The position numbers were made by a program, and so were the translations under genes. DNA of 64,000 nt from Plantago major (Eukaryota; Streptophyta; Magnoliopsida; Lamiales; Plantaginaceae). The notes beneath the pieces are model-generated. The model did not search any database, was not told the origin of the DNA, and saw only the letters and a list, made by a program, of their open reading frames with translations. Positions 37,045-47,427 of this stretch are shown here, in pieces. Each line of letters opens with the position of its first letter. Within the stretch, counting starts at the first letter, position 1. The stretch spans positions 14,760,765 to 14,824,764 of the forward strand of contig CM048840.1 in assembly GCA_026545765.1 (NCBI GenBank). Reading direction: 5' to 3'.

Positions 37045-38261
37045 TGATGAGACGATAATTTGAAGTCTCATTTAGTCCTTTTTAGCGGTCTTTGTTAGTC
37101 TTTGTTCTTAGTTTTATAGTGGTTTTTGTACAATTTTATGCTTTGGTGTTTTGGTTGTGTTTTGTAGTAATTCAGGTTTTTTAGCTCAAATGGAGAAAAC
37201 AAAGTCACCCAGGCTCGCCACAGCGAGGGATTTGGCCCGCCGCGGCGAGATTTCACGAGGCAATAAAGAATTCTGCAAGACGAGCTCGCATGAGGCATTT
37301 AACCTTGCAATGAGATTTTCTGAGGCTACCACTTTTTGTGAATCGAGGCTACATGTATCAAGTTTACAAAATGATATCTATTTCGACAACAGAAGACTCG
37401 CCGCGGCGAGACGCGCAGATTGTTTCCTTTTGTTTTCCTTATTAGCTTGGACTTGGGATTTTTTTCCTGTATACTCTTTTTTAACCTAGTTCTTAGAAAA
37501 GCTCCAATACTCATACTTTGACATTGTTACATTCTTGGAGCTTGGTTTTCACCTTGTTGAATCATCGATATCGAATTCCTCGTAATATCTGATAATTCTC
37601 TATTGTTTATCTCAATTCGTGTTTGTTATTGCTTATCGAATTGTATGATCTTGCATGCGATTATCAACATGTCTATGTTTATCATATTCAATACCTTGAA
37701 GTCTTTGATCTTTGCTTCTACCATGAGTAGCTAAACTACTCCGAACACGGTAGTTATGTGACGGTTCTGCGTATTCGTTTCTAGGGTTATGATTCGTTCA
37801 TATAGGTTCGTCTAGTTCAAAATTTTCATAAAAACCTTCAATCCAATAAGCTAGTTCTAGATTCTCAAAATCGTTTTCGATTAAGGATCGTGGATTGACG
37901 ACCCACGATTTCTCTAGTTCAAAACTCTCAAACAACGATTGGTTGAATTGGATTGATTGATTTATGTACACCGACCGTGTGACAGGTATGAACGATTTCC
38001 CTAGAGCGAATTAGCATTACTCGATCATAACTGATGTGTTCTCTTCTCTCTTTGTCAAGAAAACCGTTTATCTGCTTTTGTGTTTTCTAGTTATTAGACG
38101 TAATCCAAACCAAACAAATCAAACTGTTTTCACAAGTGACTGTTTGCTTTCAACTGCTTGGTAGCTTAATTGGTTCCTTAGCGAACGATAATGTGGTTAG
38201 CTTTGTCTGTCTACAACAACTACTTACTACTTGTTTTCTAAGTATTAATTTGAGCACATCA
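37045..38261 (+). repeat. 5' LTR of the Athila-type element
   Basis: 1217 bp, beginning TGATGAGACGATAATTT and ending GAGCACATCA. Very similar to the 3' LTR except for a rearranged GC-rich block around 37190-37400. The short frame 37151-37489 lies in that block and is not a gene. Confidence 0.95.
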
Positions 38262-38265
38262 AATT

Positions 38266-38283
38266 TGGCGCCGCTGCCGGGGA
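38266..38283 (+). other. Primer-binding site (tRNA-Asp type)
   Basis: TGGCGCCGCTGCCGGGGA, four bases after the 5' LTR, is complementary to the 3' end of plant tRNA-Asp apart from one or two mismatches. This primer is typical of Athila elements. Confidence 0.88.
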
Positions 38284-38395
38284 ATCAATTCCTACCGTAG
38301 CGCTGATAGTCATTGGTTACTTGAGGCGTGATTTCATTTTACTTGGACTAACAGAAACTAAACAATAGTTGAGTTCTTGTTATTCTGATCCAGGT

Positions 38396-39744
38396 ATGGA
38401 GTGCATTTCTAGTTACTACGCACCTAGTGCAGAGCTAGCTGGACCAGCCATTGTGGTCAACAACGAATCTAAGGATTATGAACTGGACAATGAGTGGAGG
38501 TATACATTACCGGTGTTTCTGGGAAACCCAGGAGATGAACCACTTCACTTTATTCGACAGTTTGAACATGCAGTGAGAAATCTACCCAAGCAGGGGCTTG
38601 AGGAAGATTAGGTTAAGTGCATATTATTTCCCCTGAGTGTTGAAGAATAACGCCAAAGATTGGCTGTGGAGACTAACTCCGGGATCACTAAGAACCTGGG
38701 AGGACATCCTTAAGGTCTTTTACAACATGTTTTTCCCATATTCTCTGACCTGGAAGCTCAAAAACAAGATATCTGATTTCTGTCAGAAGGATGGTGAGAG
38801 GTTTGATATCCCATGGGAAAGGTACCTAGAGATCTTGAGAGCATGCCCACACCATGGATTCACTGAAAAGATACTGATGAATACCTTCTACGAAGGGCTT
38901 GATGACGTGAACCAGACCCTTGTGGAAGTTAATGGCGGAGGCATCATGGAAAAGACACCGCTAGAACTGAGAAGGTTTTTAGTGAAATGGCAAACCGTGC
39001 CCTGATTCTAGGGAACAAGAGACACCCTGTGGAAAACACTGAACTACAGTCCGATGCGTAAGAGATTCTGTGGCGATCGTGAACTTGCAGTCAGCAGAAC
39101 AGGAAAAGGAGACCGCAAATAGTCTGGAGGTGCTGGTGGAAGTCGACACATTCAGTGATAGTACTCTGCTAGCCTTAATTTCCCATGATGAAAAATACAT
39201 GAGTCTTGTGATGGAAGGGCAAGAGAGGACTAGCGAGCAGATAGAGGGGATGGTAAGCAGGATAGAGGATTTTACTGACCAACTGGTCAGGTTTATGGCA
39301 AGCACTGAGTTTGGGGACGACGATACAGAGGAAGAAGTTCAGGCAACTACAACACTCCGAAGTGGGAAAGTAATCTAAAGGCCATAATTAAAAATGCAAC
39401 CCTTAATCCCAGACTCCCCAGTAGTCGATCTAACTGGAGATCAAGCTACGACATAAACATCAGACCCGCCTGTGAAGCACACTGATGTGCTTCACAAATC
39501 CACTAACCCTTACTGTCCGCCAGGACTCCCAATCAGCAAAGAACTACCATACCCCGGTAGAATCAAGAAACCCAAGGATGACAACAAATTCAAAGCTATT
39601 CTGGCCATGCTCTCAAAGGTGAATGTGAACATGCCACTCCTTGACCTCATTGATAATGTCCCTTCTTACTCCAAGTTCTTGAAGGATCTCAATGCAAGCA
39701 AGAAGAAGTATTTGGCCAACGAGAAGCTAGTTACGCGAAGCTGA
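38396..39744 (+). pseudogene. Athila GAG region, broken
   Basis: The capsid-like part starts near 38396 and is interrupted by a TAG at about 38609 and then a frame change near 38637. Conserved GAG landmarks include FLGNPGDEPLHFI, AKDWLWRLTPGS, MFFPYSLTWKLKNKI and CPHHGF. Further pieces are at 39070-39378 (acidic, ending TTLRSGKVI) and 39472-39744 (PYPGRIKKP and NMPLLDLIDNVPSYSKF, the typical Athila segment before the protease). At least three stops or frame breaks separate the pieces, so no full GAG can be made. Confidence 0.88.
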
Positions 39745-39769
39745 CTAATTCGGTGGTTGGTTACGGAAA

Positions 39770-40140
39770 CAAAGAAGATCCGGGGAGCTTTGTGATTGAT
39801 ATACAGATGGAAAATGGGAAGATAGCAAAAGGAATGCTTGATCTAGGAGCCAGCATTAATCTTATCACCCATGCTCTTTACTAGGAGTTGGGTTTGGGGG
39901 AACTGGCACCAGTAAACATGACCCTGCAACTAGCCGATAGGAGCATCAGGCGCCCCTGGGAGTGATTCGTGATGCACTGGTCAGAGTAGACACCTTCCTG
40001 GTTCCAATAGATTTCGTGGTACTACCCCCCAAAGGAGCTCAGACTAGCGAAGGACCATGTGATCCTGTTGGGAAGACCCTTTATGAAGACAGTGAAACTG
40101 CAGGTAGATGTAGCAGAAGGGAAGATAGCCATGGAGATTG
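39770..40140 (+). pseudogene. Retroviral-type aspartic protease, broken
   Basis: The active-site motif reads DLGASINLI at about 39840, where D-S/T-G-A would be usual; DLGAS is common in this lineage. A TAG follows near 39881. The flap-side motif ILLGRPF appears in another frame at about 40062. The domain is therefore split over two frames plus a stop. Confidence 0.8.
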
Positions 40141-41345
40141 GCGGCAACAAAATCAGCAAGGATGCAACACGACCTACAGGTAAATCTGATACCTACTCAG
40201 TAGAGGAATGTAATCTTATTTCTGAAGTGCATGCTGAGTTTGATGATATTATTGATGAATGTGTGCATGCTACTTACTTGGGCCAATTAACAGAGGATAA
40301 ATTAGAAGCAGCTTTGACTCTTGGGTTTGATGGTGATATGCTTAGTGAAGAGAGTAGTGAGATAGTTTGTATGCTCGATTCGGCAAAAGTCGATCCTAGT
40401 GTGGAAATCGATCCCCTTGGTGGAAACACTGGGGAAATCGACCCCCCTAAGACCGACCTTAAGGAGCTCCCGTCCCATCTTAAATATGCTTTCCTAGGAG
40501 ACAATAAAACTAAACCTGTGATAATCTCTTCGAAATTGCAAAAGGAAGAAGAGAATAGGCTAGTAGAGCTTTTGAGAGAGAACTCTGAAGCCATAAGATG
40601 GGGGATTGGTGACATTAAGGGCATTAGTGCGACTAGGTGCACCCATAGGATTAGTCTTGAAGATGATGCCAAACCAGTGAGACAACCCCAGCGTAGGCTT
40701 AATCCTGTCATGCAAGACATCGTTAAAACCGAGATACTTAAGCTGTTAGAAAATGATATGATTTACCCTATAGCTGACAGTAGATGGGTAAGCCCTATGC
40801 ATGTTGTCCCAAAAAAGTCTGGAGTAATTGTTGCGACCAATGAGAAAGGGATATACGTTCCTGTTAGGAAAACCACAGGGTGGCGTGTTTGCATAGATTG
40901 CAGGAGATTGAATGCTGCTACTAAGAAGGACCACTTTCCCCTACCCTTTATTGATGAGATGCTAAACCGCCTTGCGGGGCGCGAGTTCTATTGTTTTTTG
41001 GATGGCCTTTCAGGTTTCTATCAGATTCCCATAGCACAGGAGGACCAAGAGAAGACCACCTTCACTTGCCCATATGGCACCTTCGCCTATCGCAGGATGC
41101 CTTTTGGCTTATGCAATGCTCCGGCGACTTTTCAAAGGTGTATGCTTTCCATCTTCTCTGACATGGTGCAGGATTTCATTGAGGTATGTATGGATGATTT
41201 CTCTCTTTTTGGTGACTCCTTCACCGACTGCCTTGGTAAGCTTGATAAAGTTTTGAAACATTGCATAGAGTGTAATCTGACCCTTAGTTGGGAGAAAAGT
41301 CACTTTATGGTGCGAGAGGGTATTGTTCTAGGGCATGTGGTTTAA
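40059..41345 (+). pseudogene. Reverse transcriptase segment of the Athila-type element
   Basis: The longest open piece, 428 codons, holds the RT palm. Landmarks are VRKTTGWRVCIDCRRLN, FCFLDGLSGF-type YCFLDGLSGFYQIPI, FAYRRMPFGLCNAPATFQRC and the catalytic core VCMDDFSLFG. The DD pair is intact. The frame stops at 41343-41345 after LGHVV and the thumb and connection resume in another frame. Without protease, RNase H and integrase in the same frame it cannot make a working polyprotein. Confidence 0.9.
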
Positions 41346-41367
41346 AAGCGGGGGATTGAGGTAGATA

Positions 41368-42024
41368 GTGCTAAACTTGATGTTACAGTCTTTTCTAGGA
41401 CATGTTGGGTTCCATAGGAGATTTATCCAGGATTTCTCGAAAATTGCCAAGTGCCTTAGTAACTTGCTTGTGGAAGATGTGTCTTTTGTTTTCAATGATA
41501 AGTGCATGGAAGCCTTCAATATCCTGAAAGAAAAGCTTGTTTCTGCTCCTATTGTCATGGCACCTGATTGGTCTTTGCCTTTTGAGATTATGTGTGATGC
41601 TTCTGACTATGCTATATGTACTGTTCTAGGACAAAGAGTCAATAGGCATTTTCATGTGATTTACTATGCTAGCAAAACTCTAAATGGTGCACAGGTTAAC
41701 TACACTACCACCGAGAAAGAATTCCTGGCTGTCATATTCGCCCTGGATAAATTCAGGTAGTATCTGAAGGGATTCAAAGTAATAGTGCATACTGACCATG
41801 CATCAATCCGCCACCTTATGGCCAAAAGCGATTCTAAGCCTCGCCTTATTCGCTGGGTCTTGATGTTGCAAGAGTTTGACTGTGAAATAGTCAACAAGTG
41901 TGGCAAAGATAACTCAGTGGCCGATCACCTTTCTAGGATTAATCCTGGCACAATCGACCCCTCCCCTCCCATTCTTGATGATCTCCCTGATGAGCATTTA
42001 TTCTTTGTTAGTTTGGAACCCTGA
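41368..42024 (+). pseudogene. RNase H segment of the Athila-type element, one internal stop
   Basis: Contains FEIMCDASDYA (first catalytic Asp), YYASKTLNGAQVNYTTTEKE and, after a TAG at 41758-41760, [11 protein letters not shown] and the [11 protein letters not shown] tail. The same frame continues through the stop, so this is a point nonsense change, not a shift. Confidence 0.88.
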
Positions 42025-42138
42025 ATTGCCGACATTGTTAATTTTAAGGCTACAGGTTTGTGTGCTGCTAACATGACTTCGTAGGAAAAGAAGAATTTTA
42101 CTATTCGCTGCAGGAGCTACTCCTGGGATGATCCATAC

Positions 42139-42873
42139 TTGTTCAAGCTAGGCAATGATGGTGTGATGCGGCGATGTGTACCAGAAGATGAAATTCGAAG
42201 CATACTTGCATTCTGCCACTCTATGCAGTGCGGTGGGCACTATAGCGGGAAGAAAACGGCCTTGAAAGTTCTTCAATCAGGTTTTTTCTGGCCCTCTCTT
42301 TTTAAAGACGCTCATAAATTATGTATTAGTTGTGATCCTTGTCAGCGAAGTGGCAATATAAGCAAGCGGAATGAGATGGCCCTCACTAGTAATCTTGTCG
42401 TAGAACCTTTTGATGTGTGGGTCATCGACTTTATGGGACCCTTCCCCAAGAGTAACGGCTTTGAATATATCCTAGTTGTTGTTGATTATGTGACTAAGTG
42501 GGTGAAAGCAATTCCAACCAAGACTAATGATTCCAAAGTTGTTGTCTCTTTTCTTGCCAAGAATATTCTTTGCAGGTTTGGTACCCCCAGAGTAGTAATC
42601 AGTGATGGTGGCTCCCACTTCATCAACCGCTCCTTTGCAAATCTGTTAGCAAAATATGGAGTGCATCATCGGGTTTCTACAGCAAATCACCCTCAGACTT
42701 CTGTCCAGGTAGAGGTTAGTAACTGGCAGATTAAGACTATACTTGAGAGGGTGGTGAAGCCTAACCGGAAAGACTGGTCGTACAAGCTGACTGATGCTTT
42801 GTGGGCATACCGCACTAGCTATAAAACTATTATAGGCACCACACCCTACAGGCTAGTCTATGGGAAAGCTTGA
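42139..42873 (+). pseudogene. Integrase core of the Athila-type element
   Basis: The zinc-binding HHCC is present (H...H in [12 protein letters not shown], then CISCDPC). The DDE core follows: Asp in VIDFMGPF, Asp in ISDGGSHF and Glu in VQVEVSNW. The tail [22 protein letters not shown] is typical. A TGA follows at 42871. The catalytic residues survive but the frame is isolated by stops on both sides. Confidence 0.9.
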
Positions 42874-43306
42874 CATCTACCTGTAGAGCTTGAGCACAGA
42901 GCAGAGTGAGCGATTAAGACCCTAAACCTTGATTTGGATGCAGCCGGAAAAGAGAGTTTACTGCAACTCTCGGAACTGGAAGAACTCCGGAACACTGCTT
43001 TCGAGAATGCTAAGATCTATAAGGCCAAGACTAAGGAGTATCATGAAAGTTTTACTCTTTAATTCTCGCCTTAAACTATTTCCAGGTAAGCTGCACTCTC
43101 GATGGGATGGACCGTACGAAATCGTTCAAGTGGCACCACACGGTGTTGTCGAACTCTTGAACCAAAGCGACGGATCCACCTTCAAGGTCATGGACAATGG
43201 GTCAAGCCATATCTGGAAGGATTTACAGAGCAACCGGGTGAAGAGGTTGTTCTTGGTGAGTCTAGTACATGACTATAAAGGTACACCTGCATGGAAGTCA
43301 CTATAG
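42874..43306 (+). pseudogene. Integrase C-terminal region, broken
   Basis: After further stops, the 42929-43306 frame carries [19 protein letters not shown], the usual end of plant Ty3 integrases (…GKLRSRWSGPF), then VKRLFLV. At least two frame breaks separate it from the core. Confidence 0.8.
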
Positions 43307-44618
43307 CTCCCATTCTCTTTTCTTTTTCACTCCACGCTTGAGGACATGCTTGAGTTTAGGTTTGGGGAGGGGGAATGTGCTCTCTAATGTCTTTTGTCTG
43401 CGTTTCCTCTATTACCTGAGTTTCTAGAGTCTTTCGTCCTTTCTTTCTGTACGTTTTGGTCGGTTTTTTTTTTCTTTTCTTCTTTTCCCTGCTAGAGTCT
43501 TTCGTGAGTCGTTCTTCCAAGTCATGAAAGCTTCCATTGTGATTGTTAAATTTGCTAGCTGCTTACGTTTTGCATGATATTTATCTAAGGTGGCGTAGTG
43601 TATTTAAAATCTCGTAAGTTTGTTTCTCTTGTAAATAGCAAGTCTGTTTAACTCTTTAGTCCAAAAGACGGTGAGAAACCTTAAGCCGATGAAAAAATAT
43701 TGTACCGGCGCCTATGTGATTCTTTCGGGAAGTGCAAACTCCCTTGTTTGCGTCTCTTCATGCTCATGTGTACTCCGTTAAGTTAAGTATGACGAACGGC
43801 ATGCTCTTTATGATCTGTTTGATCAAAGCTAGTGCATTACAAAGAACCAGTTTGGGGAGAAGAATTATGTTGTGCCGATATGCTTATTTATACTTGTAAT
43901 ATGTACTGCTTCCTCTGATTAGTTGATTCGTCTCCGAGTGTATCTGTGGTACTTGTCATCACCGTAGTCGTGTTGGGCGTGTTTCAAATACTACCTATAT
44001 ATATCGGCGTGGCCCTAAAAAGCCATATGACCGTGAGGGTTGATGGCACGTATACCAAACTGACACGCACAAAAGTGCGGACTTCGGTAAAACATACACT
44101 ACCAAAAAATTGAGACTAAAAGAGTCCATAGTGGCCAAATTGATTAGCATATAATTTATAGCATGCAAAAATGTGGTGATATGGAAGCTTGGTTGTATAC
44201 TCTGACAAGCTGTTGCGCACAAGAAAAAGTCCCTTTTGATTTAACTGATTGAGTACATTACATGGGGTATTTGAGGCACCTTTGTGACGAAAGTCACCTT
44301 CCCTTTCTCTCGCCATTTCTTGAGTGATTAACCACTGGACACTTCCAGAGTATGAGAGAGAGTTGCGTAGGATTCCTTTTGAGGGAGTGAAGAGTTAGAC
44401 TTAAATACTATTTACCTGAGAAACTGTCTTGCTTGATTTTTTTGTGCACTATTCTGTCAAGGTTAGTTGAGTGCAAACCCTTTGCATCTTGTGAACTTAT
44501 TGCTTGCAATGGTAGAGTTCGGTCACTTGGAAGTCTGACTCGTTTGTGTATTTCTTGTTTGTCTTTTTCTAGAGTCTAGTTTGTCTTTAGATTGTGTGTT
44601 TGCTCGAGGACGAGCAAA
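43307..44618 (+). other. Non-coding 3' internal region of the Athila-type element
   Basis: About 1.3 kb with no supportable frame; no envelope-like protein. A purine-rich AGGTTTGGGGAGGGGG at about 43358 resembles an extra, internal polypurine tract. Confidence 0.6.
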
Positions 44619-44636
44619 GGTTCGGTTTGGGGAGTT
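44619..44636 (+). other. Polypurine tract
   Basis: GGTTCGGTTTGGGGAGTT directly precedes the 3' LTR at 44637, where plus-strand synthesis would prime. Confidence 0.8.
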
Positions 44637-45833
44637 TGATGAGACGATAATTTAGAGTCTCATTTAGTCCTTTTTAGCAGTCTTTGTTAGTCTTCGTTCT
44701 TAGTTTTATAGTGGTTTTTGTACAATTTTATGCTTTGGTGTTTTGGTTGTGTTTTGTAGGAATTCAGGTTTTTAAGCTCAAATGGAGAAAACAAAGTCGC
44801 CCAGGCGAGATTTTACGAGGCTACCACTTTTTGCTGGATCGAGGCTCATCGCAGTGAGATTTTACGAAAGCTTCACCTGTTTCGAGGAAATTGGCCCACC
44901 GCGGCACGAGTTTACGAAAGGATATCTATTTTATTAACGGAAGACTTCGCCACATGTAGGCAAATTATGCTGCCATGCGAGACGCGTAGATTGTTTCCTT
45001 TTGTTTTCCTTATTAGCTTGGACTTGGGATTTTTTCCCGAAAACTCTTTTTTAACCTAGTTCTTAGAAAAGCTCCAATACTCATACTTTGACATTGTTAC
45101 ATTCTTGGAACTTGGTTTTCACCTTTTTGAACCATCGATATCGAATTCCTGGTAATATCTGATAATTCTCTATTGTTTATCTCAATTCGTGTTTGTTATT
45201 GCTTATCGAATTGTATGATCTTGCATCCGATTATCAACATGTCTATGTTTATCATATTCATTACCTTGAAGTCTTTGATCTTTGCTTCTAGCATGAGTAG
45301 CTAAACTACTCCGAAAACGATAGTTATGTGACGGTTCTCCGTATTCGTTTCTAGGGTTAGGATTCGTTCATATTGGTTCGTCTAGTTCAAAATTTTCGTA
45401 AAAACCTTCAATCCAATAAGCTAGTTCTAGATTCTCAAAATCATTTTCGGTTAAGGATCGTGGATTGACGACCCACGATTTCTCTAGTTCAAAACTCTCA
45501 AACAACGATTGGTTGAATTGGATTGATTGATTTATGTACACCGACCGTGTGACAAGTATGAACAATTTCCCTAGAGCGAATTAGCATTACTCGATCATAA
45601 CTACTGTGTTCTCTTCTCTCTTTGTCAAGAAAACCGTTTATCTGCTTTTCTGTTTTCTAGTTATATTAGAAGTAATCAAAACCAAACAAATCAAACTGTT
45701 TTCACAAGTGACTGTTTGCTTTCAACTGCTTGGTAGCTTAATTGGTTCCTTAGCGAACAATTTTGTGGTTAGCTTTGTCTGTCTACAACAACTGCTTACT
45801 ACTTATTTTCTAAGTATTAATTTGAGCACATCA
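44637..45833 (+). repeat. 3' LTR of the Athila-type element
   Basis: 1197 bp, TGATGAGACG to GAGCACATCA, followed by the ATAAG target duplication. Small differences from the 5' LTR show the insertion is not brand new. Confidence 0.95.
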
Positions 45834-46074
45834 ATAAGGCTCTTTTCTTTATTCCTTTTCAGCTAGTTTCTTCGCTTGTCACTGTTCTCTCTCATTTTCT
45901 CTTATGTAACTATTCTTTCGGATTAGATCTTGCTGTTTTCCTGCTCAGATCTGTTAGAAACTTGTCTGTGAGTGTTTTGTTATAGTTATTGTTGTCTGAT
46001 TTCGTCTGTTTTTCAGTTTTTGTGTTCTAGAGTTTTGTTCGACTTTTTTGTTTTTGCGATTATTTTTTGTCTGA
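45834..46074 (+). other. Leader-like sequence beyond the retrotransposon
   Basis: Pyrimidine-rich, like a transcript leader (GCTCTTTTCTTTATTCC onward). With the retrotransposon removed it would follow the TATA-like GTATATAAG at 37036-37044. No conserved protein found; frames at 45606-45866 and 45972-46208 are not supportable. Confidence 0.45.
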
Positions 46075-46260
46075 GGCATAATCGTGCTTGTATATTAATT
46101 GAACAATGTTTTTATTCAAAATCCGAACTCAATCATCAACTCAGATCTGAAAAAACTAAGGTATATAACGTTTTTAAATTCTTTCGCATATGGCTATGTT
46201 CTCAATAATATTGTTCATGTTCTCTAGATAATGTCATATGTTTTCATTCATAACCTGGCA
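46075..46260 (-). repeat. Inverted, diverged copy of the 370/470-bp array unit
   Basis: Read on the minus strand this segment runs GACTGCCAGGTTATGAATGAAAACAT..., then TCAGATCTGAGTTGATGATTGAG and a GATTATG end, the same order as the array units at 47.4-50.4 kb on the plus strand. Confidence 0.75.
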
Positions 46261-47334
46261 GTCATTTATGCTCTTTTTTTAAAAAAAGATTACCTTGCAT
46301 TATGTTTTTACTGCATTTTCCAATGTTTTTACGTATATGCACTATCTTTTCACCAATATACTCTATGTTCTCAACAATATCCACTATGCTTGCGTATATG
46401 AACAATTTATTTATTTTTTGGCAGTGTGATCCATGTTCTCTAACACCTTGACTATATGATTGAGAATATGAAATTCTTTTTTGTTAACATCTGATTTTTC
46501 TGTGTCACGTTCTTATAATATTTTGATGAGAAATTATTTGAATTGTTTTGTAACATGAGATATATGATTGAGAACATAGAATAATATGATTGGTAACATT
46601 GGGTTTTTTCCTTTGTGTCAATATAATCTTGTGTTTTGGTATCATGGATTAGTATGTTGAAAACATGAATGTAATAGTTGGGAACATATCTGAGTATCTA
46701 AGCAACATAGAACATGGTTGTAAATGTATAGAACATGGATGAATACGTCGAGATCATGAATAAATATGTTGAGATCATGGATTAATAAATAACATGCCTT
46801 TGAAATATTCAAACTCCATGTAGAGAACATGTAATATACTGTACATAAGATTTTCATGTTGACAAAGCAATTACTACACGACAATCATGGGGTATGAACA
46901 GATTTGGTTGAGAGCATATGTGACTTTGTTGAGAATATATGTGATTTGGTAAACAATATTAGTCCATGTTCTCAACATAATCGTCCATGTTATCAACAAA
47001 TTAATCCATGAACTCGACAATATTCAAAGACCCTGAACTCAACAGATTCAAAAACCATAAAAATGATCCGAAAAATAAGATTATATTCAAACGGAACCTA
47101 GATTATTTACAACATATAAAATCATTATCCAAAAAATAACATTCTATTCAAAACGGAACATATATCATTCAATTACATGTTGTACTACTGTTCATACGTC
47201 CGCCAAAAAAAGAACATATAACGGTATTTCTTTATATGTTCTTTTGTCTCTTTTCAAACCTATTCTTGATCTCTATCTACATAATTTCAGGTTCCTCATC
47301 TCTTTTTGCTCATCTCTTGCATTTACTCAACATT
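46261..47334. other. AT-rich DNA full of short GTTGAGAACAT-like words
   Basis: Many diverged copies, in both orientations, of words like GTTCTCAACA/TGTTGAGAAC and ATCATGGATTAA. No gene. Confidence 0.5.
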
Positions 47335-47406
47335 CTTCTTCTTCTTCTTCTTCTTCTTCTTCTTCGCCAATGCTCTTCTTCTTCTTCTTCTTCTTCTTCT
47401 TCTTCA
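47335..47406 (+). repeat. (CTT)n microsatellite
   Basis: Two CTT runs separated by CGCCAATGCT; the poly-Ser/Phe frame at 47244-47429 is produced by it. Confidence 0.95.
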
Positions 47407-47427
47407 AGTTGATAAATTTAGTAACCT

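Larger units (their letters stand above)
37045..45833 (+). mobile_element. Athila-type Ty3 LTR retrotransposon, structurally complete, coding-dead
   Basis: 8.79 kb with a 5' LTR (37045-38261) and 3' LTR (44637-45833), a tRNA-Asp-type primer site, gag-pol remnants in the order GAG, protease, RT, RNase H, integrase, and a polypurine tract. The 5-bp target duplication ATAAG is intact at 37040-37044 and 45834-45838. The primer site and the GAG and RT features place it in the Athila branch of the Tat/Athila lineage. Every coding segment has stops or frameshifts, so it could move only with help from other elements. No envelope-like frame was found between integrase and the 3' LTR. Confidence 0.95.

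Noticed and set aside
38160-38195. tRNA-like words (GGTAGCTTAATTGGTTCC) in the LTR
   Set aside because: No cloverleaf could be built and the same sequence recurs in the other LTR at 45730.
43355-43375. Purine run as the polypurine tract of the Athila-type element
   Set aside because: It is 1.26 kb from the 3' LTR; the tract adjoining 44637 fits better. It may be an accessory tract.
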